Part shown: one piece after another, positions 35,341-46,369 of the stretch | Layout: each line of letters begins with the position of its first letter | Position numbering within the stretch: the first letter of the stretch is position 1 | Assembly: GCF_000283155.1 (NCBI RefSeq) | Contig: NW_004454207.1 | Coordinates: forward strand, 17,804,144 to 17,868,143 | Length of the DNA stretch: 64,000 nucleotides | Direction of reading: 5' to 3' | DNA from: Ceratotherium simum simum | Taxonomy: Eukaryota > Chordata > Mammalia > Perissodactyla > Rhinocerotidae | Program-made: the position numbers and the translations under genes | Notes under the pieces: generated by a model | The model's database searches: none | Seen by the model: only the letters and a program-made list of their open reading frames with translations | Told to the model about the DNA's origin: nothing

Positions 35341-35609
35341 AAAATAAATGCTAACTTTTTTGAAGTCACCTAATAAGGGCAAAGAAAGGGAAAGTCATTT
35401 TGAAACTCAAAATCTGAGAAGAGTCTTGGATTCTGCTTGATGTTGGAGAAAGGGTCATGGGATAAAAGGGATATTTAGGAAATATATGTCTACATAAATG
35501 GGAATCATATCCAGTAGTTGCTGTTAATCAAGCACTTATTGGATTTATTGAATTGAAGGATTTTGTAAAATTAAAAGAATTCATCTGATTGAGATAGATA
35601 CTTTACCCA
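35341..35609. other. Unique sequence, nothing assigned
   Basis: A short spacer between the L1 3' end and a MIR fragment, with no recognised features. Confidence 0.4.
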
Positions 35610-35795
35610 AATTGTTTATTCTCATTTCATCTTCACAACAACCCTTAGTCTGCATTATTTGCCACATCAGATAGATGAGGAAACAAAGGGTCAAAGAAAT
35701 TAAGAAATATGGTCAACCTGTTACAGCTAATAATTAAGACGGGGTGGCTTTGAACTCTGGACTGCCTTATTGCAAAGTCTATGCTGTCCTGTGAA
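35610..35795 (-). mobile_element. MIR SINE fragment
   Basis: Reverse-complement MIR: 'ctcatttcatcttcacaaca', 'acccttagtctgcattattt', 'agatagatgaggaaacaaag', 'ggtcaaagaaattaagaaat' and 'tttgaactctggactgcctt'. Confidence 0.82.
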
Positions 35796-35824
35796 AGTTG
35801 GTGTTGCTGTATCAATACCTAATT

Positions 35825-35861
35825 GATGATGATAATGATGACAATGATAATGATGATGATG
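35825..35861. repeat. (GAT)n-like trinucleotide repeat
   Basis: Imperfect GAT/AAT units ('gatgatgataatgatgac' and following). Simple sequence only. Confidence 0.85.
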
Positions 35862-36399
35862 CGGTTTCAGAAACCAAAACAATCATCATTTAAGGTGATT
35901 TTGACTTAAACATATTGTGTTTTGCATTTCTGTTGTCTCTAGAATCCTCCAGTGATTCGTGGAGGCTTAGCCCAAGGATTTCACATTTGGTAGCATATTT
36001 ATATACACAAATTTCTAGATGAATAGAAGACAAATCTTCAAAGGGAGCCAGTGTATCTTCTCATTTTAATACACTCAGTTTCTGAGTAAAGGAATCGAAA
36101 TATAAATCAAACCTAAACATTTTCCACATACCCAACTATCCAGCCTCCTTGACAAATTGTTCAGCTTATGCAGTAGCCACAGCCCCTGCTACAAAGGTGC
36201 CTCATATGCACAATGTCAATACTTTCTGTTACTGAAAAGTGTTGAAATAGACAGGCAATTTATTTAGAACCTTATTAAGACAATGCTAATACCAGAATAA
36301 TAGAATACTAAAGCTGGAACAGACTCAAAAGATCACTCATCATCACAGATGATCAAATTAGAATGCTTATTAAATTCATTTCTGGAGGCCCTATGGTAT

Positions 36400-36790
36400 C
36401 TAACACTCACTACCACTCTGATCTCATCTCCTACCCTTTTCTTCCTTGCTCATTTAGTTACAGCCACACTGATCTCTTGCAGGACCTTGAATCCATTAAA
36501 CACACTTCTGCTGCAGGGCCTTTGCACATACTGTTGCTTCTGACTGGAACACTCTTCTTCAAGATATCTACAGGGTTTCCTTCCTTATGCCTTTTAGGTT
36601 CCTCTGAGGAAAAAGTATTCTCTGATCACTCTATTATAAAATAACTACCCTCCATGAACAAGCATCTGCAGCACTCCATATCCCTCGAACCATAATGATT
36701 ATCAATACCAGACATTGTATATACATATATATAATTTTTAAAACTTATTTAGGCAGTGTATTCCCTTCTAGGGTGTGTCTATGTTTAGGT
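36400..36790 (+). mobile_element. L2 LINE fragment
   Basis: L2 ORF-end and 3'-UTR order: 'gcagggcctttgcacatact', 'gttgcttctgactggaacac', 'tatgccttttaggttcctct', 'tattctctgatcactctatt', 'ataatgattatcaataccag' and 'agggtgtgtctatgtttagg'. The frames at 36349-36543 and 36363-36644 are relics or shadows of the L2 ORF end. Confidence 0.85.
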
Positions 36791-38499
36791 AATTAGTGAA
36801 TCTGATATGGCCCAAACAGTGCTGAACCAATGTAAGAACAATTACAGCTACAGGTGGGCACCATCAAGCAGTTCTTGACTTTAGGTCGTAGATTTATAGA
36901 ACAGGCTCTTCTAGGACTCTCAATGATGCCAAGTGTTTTTTTCCATAGAAAGTTAAATCTTCATTAAAACAGCAGTGTTAATATGAATGCTTACCCACCA
37001 AACGCCGGCTATACTCGTCAATCTGCCCATCTCTAGCAAATCAGCTTCACTGCAGGATAACACTGGAATCCTCTACAGTGCTCTCCTTTAGTCTCAGATC
37101 CTTGCTTCTCTCTTACCTTTGAGTCAGGACAAACAAGTATCTGGGACACTTTGGTGCCAGTGTCTGGTTTTAAACTCTAGTCTATCTTTTAAGATGTATT
37201 TTCTCAAAGGGGCTACTCTTGTCTCTTAATCATCATAAGACATTGAAGCACAAATGCCAAACCAAAGTACCCATTATTAATACTAGCATTACATTCTTAC
37301 CCATAGCAGGTATCCAGTCGTAGAAATAGCTGAATGCTTTAAGGCAAAACTTTTCTGAGCCTCTTTTTAACCCCAGTATTCCATTACAGGTATGGTCCAT
37401 TCATCTCCATGGCAGCATTGTGGAATGCACCCCTGTATCCCCGGCTGGTGCAAATGCAAGCGAAAGTAACATATATCTCTGTAAGGGCCCTGAATATGCC
37501 TCCCAAAGCAAAGTAACCAAGGTCAGTTCCCGCAACCGAGTGCAGGAATATCTAACATCTCTGACAGCCGATACATATGGATTTAACGTGTGCTAGATGC
37601 TCTGCATTGTGTATGTAGAAGGTTACCAAGAAGCATGACAATTCCTGTCCTCAGAAGCTTATAATTAAGTGGGAAGATTGCATAAACACAATAAAAGAAA
37701 ATTGGCAAGTAAACAGCCTAATGAGCAAAATATTTTCTCTGTTCTCATTTTTTGATTCTATGATAGCTGAAAAACTATATATCTCATGAAAACTTCAGAC
37801 ATATTGGGTGTTGGAGCAAACTGACAAGTCAGTTATTGTGGGGAATTCTATATCTCTTTGTTAGGCAATATGTATTACATAAATCTATTTGTTGGCACTT
37901 AAGAAATAAGCAGTAAGTAAAAATAGTTACACCAAATGTGCACTCCTATAAATAAATTTAATATCAACTCATCCTATGAAAAATGGTGCCAAGGAGTGAT
38001 TTGGTTCCAGTTTCCTTTCTTTTATTCTTAACATGGAGAAGAATGAACATGGATTCTAAGACTCCTTCCTGGTGTTTCCCTCCATCTGTGCAAAAGTTCT
38101 CTGTCAAGACAAGGAACTCCTTTCACAGAAATCCAAATTCACTAATTTTTATTCATAAGTAAATATGTGAGAATATTACAGAATGGAAGCAGGATGTGGT
38201 TAGTTAGATTCTCCATTTCTCTTATTCTTTTTTTAATATTTAGGACAAAAACATGGAAGGCAGTTTTCCTTCACTTCTTACGTGAGTACAAATCAAAATA
38301 AAACAAATGCAATAGCTGGGAATTGGTGTCAGTTACCACTCTAGAATTCACAGTGAGGTGTGTGGGAGGTTATCAGGCTGGGACAAGTTGTTATGTATCG
38401 GTTTTATCAGTCTAACATTTCTTTTGCTCTAGGATTAAGCATAGCATCAAAATGTATAGTCATTCAGGCAAGAGGAAAGTTCCCATAAATAATAGTCTT
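36791..38499. other. Unique sequence, nothing assigned
   Basis: About 1.7 kb. No recognised repeat, exon or RNA gene. Confidence 0.45.
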
Positions 38500-38700
38500 A
38501 GAATTTTATTGCTGGAACTTACAAACCTTAGAAATGACATGGTATAACCCATGCATTTTACACACGAAGAAATTAAGCCACAAAGACAGTAATTGACCTG
38601 ACTAACTATCATATGGCTTCATAAGGCTTGTTAGTGGTGCAGTCTTGTCCCTTGCCTCCATCTGGTATGATTTCCAGCAAACTACCCTGAATCGACTGTC
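38500..38700 (-). mobile_element. MIR-type SINE fragment
   Basis: 'gctggaacttacaaacctta', 'cccatgcattttacacacga', 'agaaattaagccacaaagac' and 'gcttgttagtggtgcagtct' match the reverse complement of a MIR variant. Confidence 0.7.
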
Positions 38701-39446
38701 TTCAAAAACATATTGGAAAATGTACCGATAACGTTTGTTTTCTTCTCTCCCACTGACAAAACATTTCCATTGTGTGAAAGGGCCATTGAATCAGCATGCT
38801 TGTGAAAGTAGATCTGTCTCAGAATTATTTTCCTTCAATACTATGCTTCTCTCTCTCCCTCACCCTCAACTTCCACTTTTTCATTCCTCTTCCCTTCTTC
38901 CTTGTTCTTCCACTCTGTTCTCTATTTCCTCTCCCTCTCATCCATCTTCTTTTTCTCTATCTTTTCCCATGTCTATAAAAGGGCAACATAACAAAATAAA
39001 TGTCACAATTATCAAATTAATATCTTATGCAATAATACTCTTCAAAGAGATACGTATTTTTTTAGTCACTTAGTTGGCCTCTATTTCAGATTAGTAGTAA
39101 CAATAGTAAATTAAATTGAATTTCACATGTGTAATTAAAGTTTTAAAGTCTTATATTTCATATGAGGACACCAAGTTCTGTCAACACCTTTGTATGGAAA
39201 TGCTTCTAAATGGAGGAATAAGCTGTAGATTCCATGAACAATCATTCATCCTTTGGAAGTACAATCAGAATTAATGAGTTGAAAAATTGTTTTTACTGCC
39301 ATAACACTGGCCAATAAATATCTGAAACAGTCATAAAATTTGAGTATGGTTGGCTCTGACTGAGACCTTCAAATGTTAGCTGAAGCAGAAATGAGAAAAT
39401 GAAAATGATGCTGTGCAAGTCATCGGCTTGTTTGCTCTCGGATCCT
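38701..39446. other. Unique sequence with a pyrimidine-rich stretch
   Basis: A C/T-rich segment at about 38840-38970 produces 60- and 112-codon plus frames (38796-38978, 38735-39073) made mostly of Ser, Leu, Pro and Phe. This is compositional bias, not a gene. Confidence 0.5.
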
Positions 39447-40066
39447 GTTGGGGTTATCTATTGCTGTAACAGTCCACCACAATGCTTAGTGGCTTAAACA
39501 ATGGCAATATTTATTTGGCTCATGGATCTACAATTTGGGACTCAGTGGAGACAGCTTCTCTCTGTTTCATGTGGCACCAGCAGGGGCGGCTTGAAGGCTG
39601 GGGTTAGAATCATCTAAAGGTTCACTCCCTCACTTGTCTGGCCCTCAATGCCAGGTGTCAGCTGGAACTTCAGCTGAGACTGTGACCATAACACCTACAT
39701 GGTCCTTTCCTCATCTCTGTTTGGCTGTTGCTAATCTCTATACTGCCTCTCTGCCCTCTGTTTAGTTTTTCAGGCATTTTACAAATGACTGTTTGCAATT
39801 ATTTCCCTGTATTAAATTCCCCTTGCTGAAGTACACCTCCAGGAACTTGGGTTTCAAAGACGAACATAGAGAGGGAGAGAGAGAGAGGAAGAACAAGATG
39901 GAAGCTGTATCTTCTTTCATGAATTCATGCAGTCACTTTTTGCTACATTATGTTCCTTAGAAGCATGTCACTAAGGCCAGCCATATTCAAGAGTAGGGGA
40001 ATTAGACTCCTCTTTCAGGAGCAGGAGTGTCAAAAAATTTGTGAACGTGTTTTAAAACCACTATAG
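39447..40066 (-). mobile_element. MLT1-type LTR, possibly with a nested LTR piece
   Basis: Plus reads the reverse complement of a MaLR LTR: 'gttatctattgctgtaacag', 'aatgcttagtggcttaaaca', 'agctggaacttcagctgaga', and at the far end 'aaggccagccatattcaaga', 'tgtcaaaaaatttgtgaacg', 'tgttttaaaaccactata'. The middle (about 39,720-39,860, with 'attaaattccccttgctgaa') looks like the end of a different LTR, and a GA-rich run follows. Confidence 0.78.
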
Positions 40067-40089
40067 TTTCCCTCCTTTAGTCATTTGCT

Positions 40090-40500
40090 TGTTTGCTCAG
40101 ATCCAACCCCTGCTCTTTCTCTCCTCTTATCTATATTTCAGGGCACTTGTTTCTGCACACTACATTCCCCAGGGCCCCTTGCCTTCTGGCTTCTGGTTAG
40201 GAGCAGCCAGTGGAAGGTATTGAGAAGAAATTGAAGGATAATATGAGACAGGATGCCAGAACAGTTATTTCTTCTCTTTCTGCTTCTGGCAAGGTCTTCA
40301 GCAGTTGATGCATCTCCTTTTGGGTTCCAGTTCCCATTGGAAGTCTCCAGTCCCTGTGCCCTGGTGCCTAAAGAATTGGTACCCTAGTTTCCCAAATTCT
40401 TCTTGTTCCAATCACATCATGTTGCTGAATTGTTTCTATGATAAACCAAGTTCTTATTATATGCTATCAGATTATAAGGGAGTTTACTACATGTTCAAAC
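40090..40500 (+). repeat. LTR-like ancient repeat, copy 1
   Basis: It contains 'ccttctggcttctggttagg', 'agcagccagtggaaggtatt' and a trailing segment like that of the repeat at 43.34-43.84 kb. I regard both as the same unnamed family. The boundaries are rough. The 76-codon frame 40305-40535 falls in it. Confidence 0.4.
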
Positions 40501-41691
40501 AAAGAGTTTCCTTGAACCTTCAAATACAAAAATAACTGTTAAAAACTTATAATTTAACAACATCAACAACAAAATCTTTATGATTTTTGGAGGAAAGTGA
40601 GAGGACAATTTGGAGGAATTTGGGTGCTCACTGGGGCAACATTGTAAGAGCTATGAAATTACAACTGCTTCTTCTCCTTACATTGTGGGTACAGTTTATT
40701 TGTAATTTTTTCACCTTAAAATTGAAGTCACTAATCTTATGATTCCTGTGCTGCCTTGACTTGGTTAATAATTAATTTCCTTTGCTTGGCATATCTTTAA
40801 TTTGCACCGTAATGTTTGAGAGCTTCCAATCTGTGGATCTGAGCAAATGCATTATTGAACATTCTTGCCACAGTTCTTCTCTTTTCATTTTGCTTCGCTG
40901 GCCTTCTCATTACTCAGTCTCTAAAACATACCAAGCTTGTTGCTTTTCTTAGCGAGTGCGTTGCTGATAGCGTATTCTTTTTGTATATGCCACTCCTCTT
41001 TCCCTTTGTAGGGGAGTCTTGGGTTTTATTAACTACACTGTTAGCCAGGACACTTAGGTTTGTGTCAGGTGGAGAAGGGTTAGCCCCTTTCTCTTAAGCT
41101 GCAGCACCTACGGCTCCATAGGGCATCATTCTCAAGAAGAAGAAGCAAAGTCACCTAATATAACACAGTATGTGCACACACTAGTGTTTCTGTGGTAGAA
41201 GTTTGCACATATCAAACGATATCTAGTGTGTGTATGTATCAAATGTGCAGCAGACTCTCTGACAAGGACAGTACAGCCTAGGCACAGCTCCTAAGGGACT
41301 CTCATCATATCTCCTTTTGCTGACCTCAGGCAGAGTGGAGAGAACTCAGGGTGGTCCCAGAGTAAGCTCTATCTGGCCCCATAGAACGCTCATTGATTAA
41401 TATGAAAGGGATGGTTGAATATAAGATGTGTAGGGATCTTAAGATTATTTGATGCCTCCTAATTCCAAATGTTTAGACTTAAGGGAAGATGTAAAGCTCC
41501 CACATCAGAAATCCCCACTTATTATATTTCTTCAATATCCCTCACTATCAACTAAATTATCATATTTTTTATGTAGTCCAAATAATTTTAGTAAAGATTG
41601 TAAGTTATACAAGTCACTTCAAAGTTTATGGTGTGCTTACATCTTAAAAGAAATTTTAAAAAATTCTAAAAAGGCACTAATGATCACTCAT
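40501..41691. other. Unique sequence, nothing assigned
   Basis: About 1.2 kb. The 80-codon frame 40855-41097 is rich in hydrophobic residues but matches nothing I recognise, and there is no exon context. Confidence 0.45.
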
Positions 41692-41830
41692 TCATTTTAA
41701 CATTTATTAAATTCCTACTCTGTGCCATGCCCTGTGCTAAACACCGAGAATTTATAGAAAATGGTATAGTTTTCATTCCCAATGTATCAACACATATTTA
41801 TGGTAACTCATTATCTAGTGAAGTTGCTGG
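41692..41830 (-). mobile_element. L2 LINE 3'-end fragment
   Basis: 'ttaacatttattaaattcct', 'actctgtgccatgccctgtg', 'ctaaacaccgagaatttata' is the L2 terminus reversed. Confidence 0.8.
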
Positions 41831-41854
41831 TTTTATGATTTTTCTACTGTCTTC

Positions 41855-42160
41855 ACTCTGTTAATAATTGCACAGGCTTTGCACTGTTTATCCCTTTTGC
41901 TTGGAAGTCCCTCTTCTCCCTTCTCCATCTGTAGGATCCTGCCATATTTATTTATTTATTCTTCAAAACCCAGCCCCAAACAATTCTTATCTCTTCTGTG
42001 AAGACTCTATTGTCCCTCTTCTGAGCTTCACAAGCACCAATCATCTGTGTTTGTCTATTTATGCATTGGTCTCTTTGTCAGCAGTGTGACATTCATCTTG
42101 TTATCACTAACACCTAGCGCAGAGCCTGGCACATATTAGTTGTTCCATTAATGTGAGCTG
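41855..42160 (+). mobile_element. L2 LINE 3' end
   Basis: 'gcttggaagtccctcttctc', 'attcttcaaaacccagcccc', 'cttatctcttctgtgaagac', 'ctaacacctagcgcagagcc' and 'tggcacatattagttgttcc' follow L2 order up to its end. The 73-codon plus frame 41868-42089 is the L2 ORF relic. Confidence 0.88.
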
Positions 42161-42194
42161 CCATTGACTTGGGTGAAATGGCTCAAGGGCATCT

Positions 42195-42310
42195 CACCTG
42201 TCTGTGGAGAGTGCCGTTGTATAATAGAGTGATCAGAATAGACTCTGCCCCTCTCCCACTCCTGAGGAACCTGAAGGGCATGAGAAAGAAAACTCTGTCC
42301 ATATCTTAAG
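42195..42310 (-). mobile_element. L2 LINE fragment, opposite orientation
   Basis: The reverse complement reads like the L2 piece at 36.58-36.65 kb ('ggttcctcaggagtggg', 'tgatcactctattatac'). Together with its neighbours it gives three L2 pieces in alternating orientation within 650 bp. Confidence 0.7.
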
Positions 42311-42904
42311 AAAGGTTGCTCTTCAGTGACACAAGCTTGAAAGTGGAATTGAGCCATTTTCTTCCTGCCATAGGCTGTGGCCTCTCAGTGCTGAGAACCT
42401 CATTGTTGACACAGCTGACAATGTTTTCATCAATTCAAATGAGGAAGCTGTTCGGCAGCATAGCCTTGACTGACACTGGCATGCTAATCATATTGGCACT
42501 TTTTTCCCTTTCCTGACCAAAGGAAAAAGGTTATAAGGAGATTGCTGCCAGTGAGTGAAGGAAAGCAAGTCAGGAAAGGCTCTATGCACGGTCAAAAGTG
42601 GTGTTACAACTACAAGAATATTGCAGATTGCTGAGTGTCATCATTTTCCCCCCAGCTATTCATGAGAGCTTACTGCTAATCTTCTATTCAGTTTTGTAGG
42701 CATGAATTTACGCAGAGGAAATATTATATTATAGAAAATATTATAGGTTAAATACTATATATAATATTATATTATGGTGAAAAATGGGTGAACTGATTGA
42801 TTGGTGCTAAAAATTTTAGTTCCCAGGCTACGTTTTTGACTTTGACTTGGAATTTAAGATTTAGTTGTGCCCCACTTAAAAAAAAAAATGATGGTCCAAA
42901 ACTA
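42311..42904. other. Unique sequence with an AT-rich self-complementary patch
   Basis: At 42719-42778 a run composed almost only of AT words (repeated 'atattatattat') can fold on itself. No other structure is recognised. Confidence 0.5.
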
Positions 42905-43184
42905 ATGTGAAAACCAATATTCTCCAACAACTGAGGACTCAGAGAGAGCTAAGAACCCTCAACGGAAACTCTCAAGTAATTAAGTAGCACCCGGCAACAA
43001 ATGAGCACTGGTGAGAAGTGTGGTGATGGGTTGTAATTAGTATTTTGGTGGTGAACATGATGTAGTCCATGCAGAAATAGAAGTACAATGATGTACCCCT
43101 GAAATTTTTGCAATGTTATAAACCAATGTTACTGCAATAAACAAAAAATTTAAAAAAAAATAAAAAATAAAAAAAAATAAAACA
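42905..43184 (+). mobile_element. 5'-truncated younger L1 3' end with A-rich tail
   Basis: It contains 'aactgaggactcagagagag', 'ggtgatgggttgtaattagt', 'gatgtacccctgaaattttt', 'gcaatgttataaaccaatgt', 'tactgcaataaac', then an A-rich tail with T interruptions (43142-43184). This 3' UTR resembles the relatively young perissodactyl L1 lineage that could have mobilised ERE. The exact 5' break is uncertain. Confidence 0.7.
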
Positions 43185-43339
43185 CTACAAAATTATGCCA
43201 ATTCATTGAGACAAGGTGTTGGTCACATGTTGAAAAAGATGTTACTCACCTACCCATTATTATACTGTTATATCCCATTGAGGCTTTGCCTATAAGGAAA
43301 CGTAAACGATCAGGAGAGTGTGGGTTTCACTGTGTACCA

Positions 43340-43840
43340 TATAGTACAGGAGCTTTATTGGTTATCTGCCTTTTTCCTCTCTAGATATGCTCTCATCCCT
43401 TCTCTTCCCTGCTTCTTGTCATGGTACCTCTACAGACCGCATCACCGGGGCTCCTGTACCTTCTGTCTTCTGGTTCGGTTTAACCTATAGGGGGCTCTGG
43501 AAGACTGAAAGGAAGGAGGAGAGAGAGAACAGAGTATTTATTCTCCAAGATCCTTTCCTGCAACTTTGTCTTGGGCTGGCTCTGTCCCTCAAATTATCCT
43601 CTTGAGGTAGCCTACTCTATGAAACTTTCTCATATTCTGGGTTCCAGTAACTTGTCCCTTGTTTCTAAGGACCTAGAGGTGGTGGCAACTCAACAGTTGC
43701 TAGCCTTAGGTTCTTGCCCTATCTCTTGTGGTTCCCCTTACACCTAAACTAGTCCTTTGTACTTAATAACTCTAGCAATCCTCTATTAATTATTTTAATT
43801 TTAGTATGCCGTATGTTTCCTGACAAGACTAGGTTAAAAC
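43340..43840 (+). repeat. LTR-like ancient repeat, copy 2
   Basis: It reads like an LTR-type repeat: 'ggctcctgtaccttctgtct', 'tctggttcggtttaacctat', 'aacagagtatttattctcca', 'ctgcaactttgtcttgggct', 'ttctgggttccagtaacttg', 'acctagaggtggtggcaact', ending 'gtatgtttcctgacaagact'. Family unnamed. The related copy is at 40.09-40.50 kb. The 72-codon frame 43387-43605 is incidental. Confidence 0.5.
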
Positions 43841-44973
43841 TGAGAGCAGCAAAGCTTTGTTGAATCAAGTATCCTCCAACAGCAACATACAAATGTCATT
43901 ATGTGATGTGGAAAACAAACTTCCTTTAATGAAGGCCATAAGATGAAGCATAAAATGTGTGCCAGCCTTAAAAGAGAAAACGGATCCCTATTTATAAGTT
44001 GAAAAAGGTGAGCAAAAGAACATGCAGGCAGCTCAGACCAATGTTACTTTACCAACTTATAGAATATTAGTTCTCAGAAAGAGCAGCCTCAAACATTGCA
44101 CAGGCTCGAAGTGCAATTTCAATTTTACCATACACTCACAAATTAAATCATCTTGATCATTTTCTGGATGAATAGTTCTCAGTGGAAATAAATACTTTCA
44201 TATCTTAGTAGAAAGGCATGTGTACAAGTATCCATTGTATTTTTGGCATTTTAAGTTGACTTAGCATTAAAAGATTGGGTATAACTGTCAAAAAATCTCC
44301 AAATAATAAGACAGCAGAAGGATTTTACAAGCATAGCCCATCCTCTGAAGAGTTTTACAATGTTGGTGAAATACACCTGTGTGAGCAGAGGATGCCAACT
44401 TCTACCCTGACAGGTAGCAGTAAATCAAATGTCCCAGGCTTTAAGCAGAATGAAGACTCTCCTTACATTATCTAGTGCTACATGTTCTAATAAAATAAAA
44501 CCTTTGGCAGTTGGGAATCTTCATCTTCCTACAGCTTTTGGAAGTATCATTTTTGTATTTACCAGATGCCTTATGGAGTCCAAGTTCCTAAAGATGAGAA
44601 AATAAAGTTTTTTCCTGCATAATTCTTTCACATTTTTATCTTAGATAATATATCTCTTTTTAAGTTTTTGAAATTAAAAATAGATATAGCATATTAACTA
44701 TACCTCTCAGTAATCTGGAAAAGTAAGCCTGAATATCTAAAGATTTTTATGATTAGGATAATGACACAGCCACTCTATAGTCAAATTGAAATTGTTAGAC
44801 AGCTTTCTTACTTGGAAAACTGAACCTATATTTATTAGCATGCTAGAAATCATATTTTATAAATTATTAAATATATGTCTTGCCATTTATTTGTGAATAT
44901 CAATACATATTGCTTAGTAATGTAAGTAAATCAAATTATTATTTAGTTAATATACATGCTATTGAACCCATGG
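43841..44973. other. AT-rich unique sequence
   Basis: About 1.1 kb without recognised repeats. The 66-codon frame at 44275-44475 has no domain. Confidence 0.45.
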
Positions 44974-45043
44974 GTTAAATAAGTTTAAATAATAGAGTTA
45001 AATAAGTTTAATAAGTAATAAGTTAAATAAGTTTAAATAATAG
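44974..45043. repeat. 22-bp motif repeated two and a half times
   Basis: 'gttaaataagtttaaataat' plus AG occurs identically at 44974-44995 and 45022-45043. A partial copy ('gttaaataagttta') lies between them at 44997-45010. Confidence 0.92.
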
Positions 45044-45064
45044 CATTATGCTGGCAATGCCAGT

Positions 45065-45700
45065 ACAAAAAATATTTATAAAGCACCTACTAAGTTCCAG
45101 GTGCTGTTGGTGATAGAAAGATAATTAAAGCACAGTTGTTAACCTCAGAAAAATTGTAATCAAAAGGAAGGGAGAAAGCATGCATGTGATTGAATAAGAT
45201 GTAATTCAAAACAGGATAAAATCCTCCAGAGAAATAAAAGAAAAATGTTATGAGTGTTTATAGGAGTAGATCATATTTGGTTGAGTATATCAGGAGAAGA
45301 ATCACTGAGAAGGTTTGAGAAGGAAATTGACCTTGAGGGATCAACAGGATTTCAAAAAGGAAAAAAATGAGACCAAGGGTGGGAATTGAAGGGAAAGAGC
45401 ATTACATGAATAAATAGCATACATAACAAAGGCATGACAATGGGAAAACCTAGAGAAAATTTAAGGGCTAGCCAAAAGTCTAAATTAACTAAATATAGGA
45501 TAAGAGAATTATACTCGGCATCCAACAGATATGTACCATGTACATGTAGTATGAACAAAGGATTCTGTTAGTGTCTGAGGTAAACACAGTCGATAAGAAG
45601 GACACAATCTTTGCCTTCAGGGAGTTTGCATTCTTGATGGGCAGGGAAAGATGATAGGCAAATATCTATTTAATTAAAATTTTAGAGCCTCACATGGCAT
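45065..45700 (-). mobile_element. L2 LINE, long minus-strand fragment
   Basis: Reverse-complement L2 over about 630 bp: 'aaagcacctactaagttcca', 'ggtgctgttggtgatagaaa', 'aagagcattacatgaataaa', 'ataacaaaggcatgacaatg'. A second terminus-like segment is at 45570-45690 ('ggacacaatctttgccttca', 'gggagtttgcattcttgatg'). Two overlapping L2 insertions are therefore likely. Confidence 0.75.
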
Positions 45701-46369
45701 GAAGAATGGGAGCAAAAGTGACAAAAATGAATGTGCCTTGGCTTTGAGAAAAAGTGTGTTTTGCTTGTGACCAGGCACATCCTAGGGGGACCAAGAGGAA
45801 AGGCCAAGCATGAGCTGTGGTCTTTATCCCAAGTCTCACTAGTCAGATTTCTGATCCAGTGGAGAGGACGAAGTGTGAGGTAGAGAGAACAGTAGCTGTT
45901 TTCTTCCCAGTACTCCCAAAAGAAGTCCTAAGGGTGGATGGCAATTTGCCTCTTATGGGCAAGAGAAGAGTTTCTTTTCTCCCGAGAGGTAAATTTGTAG
46001 AAAATATTGAAGACATGATTGGGAATTTAACACTTTGTTTAAAAATAAAAATATTTCTACATAATACTACATAATTGTCTACTAGAAGAAATATAGGAGA
46101 CTATGCATTATTCTTTCTAATTATCTTTCAAATTCCTCAAATCACAGAGTTCTCTATGGAACTTGTATTCCAAACACCAAAATATTCTCCAACATAAAGG
46201 GTTATTTCAACTCATAATGTATTTCTCTTTAAAGCATTTTATTGAAAATCAGGCAAAACATACATGGTCTGTCTGTGTCTTAATACAGAAATCAAGGTAA
46301 ATATTATATATAGACAATCAGGCTGTTTTATCCTATTTGGTATCAGGAAAAGAGAAAAGGAAAAGCACA
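45701..46369. other. Unique sequence, nothing assigned
   Basis: The 85-codon frame 45817-46074 shows no recognisable domain. There is no recognised repeat until the L1 at 46.37 kb. Confidence 0.45.
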
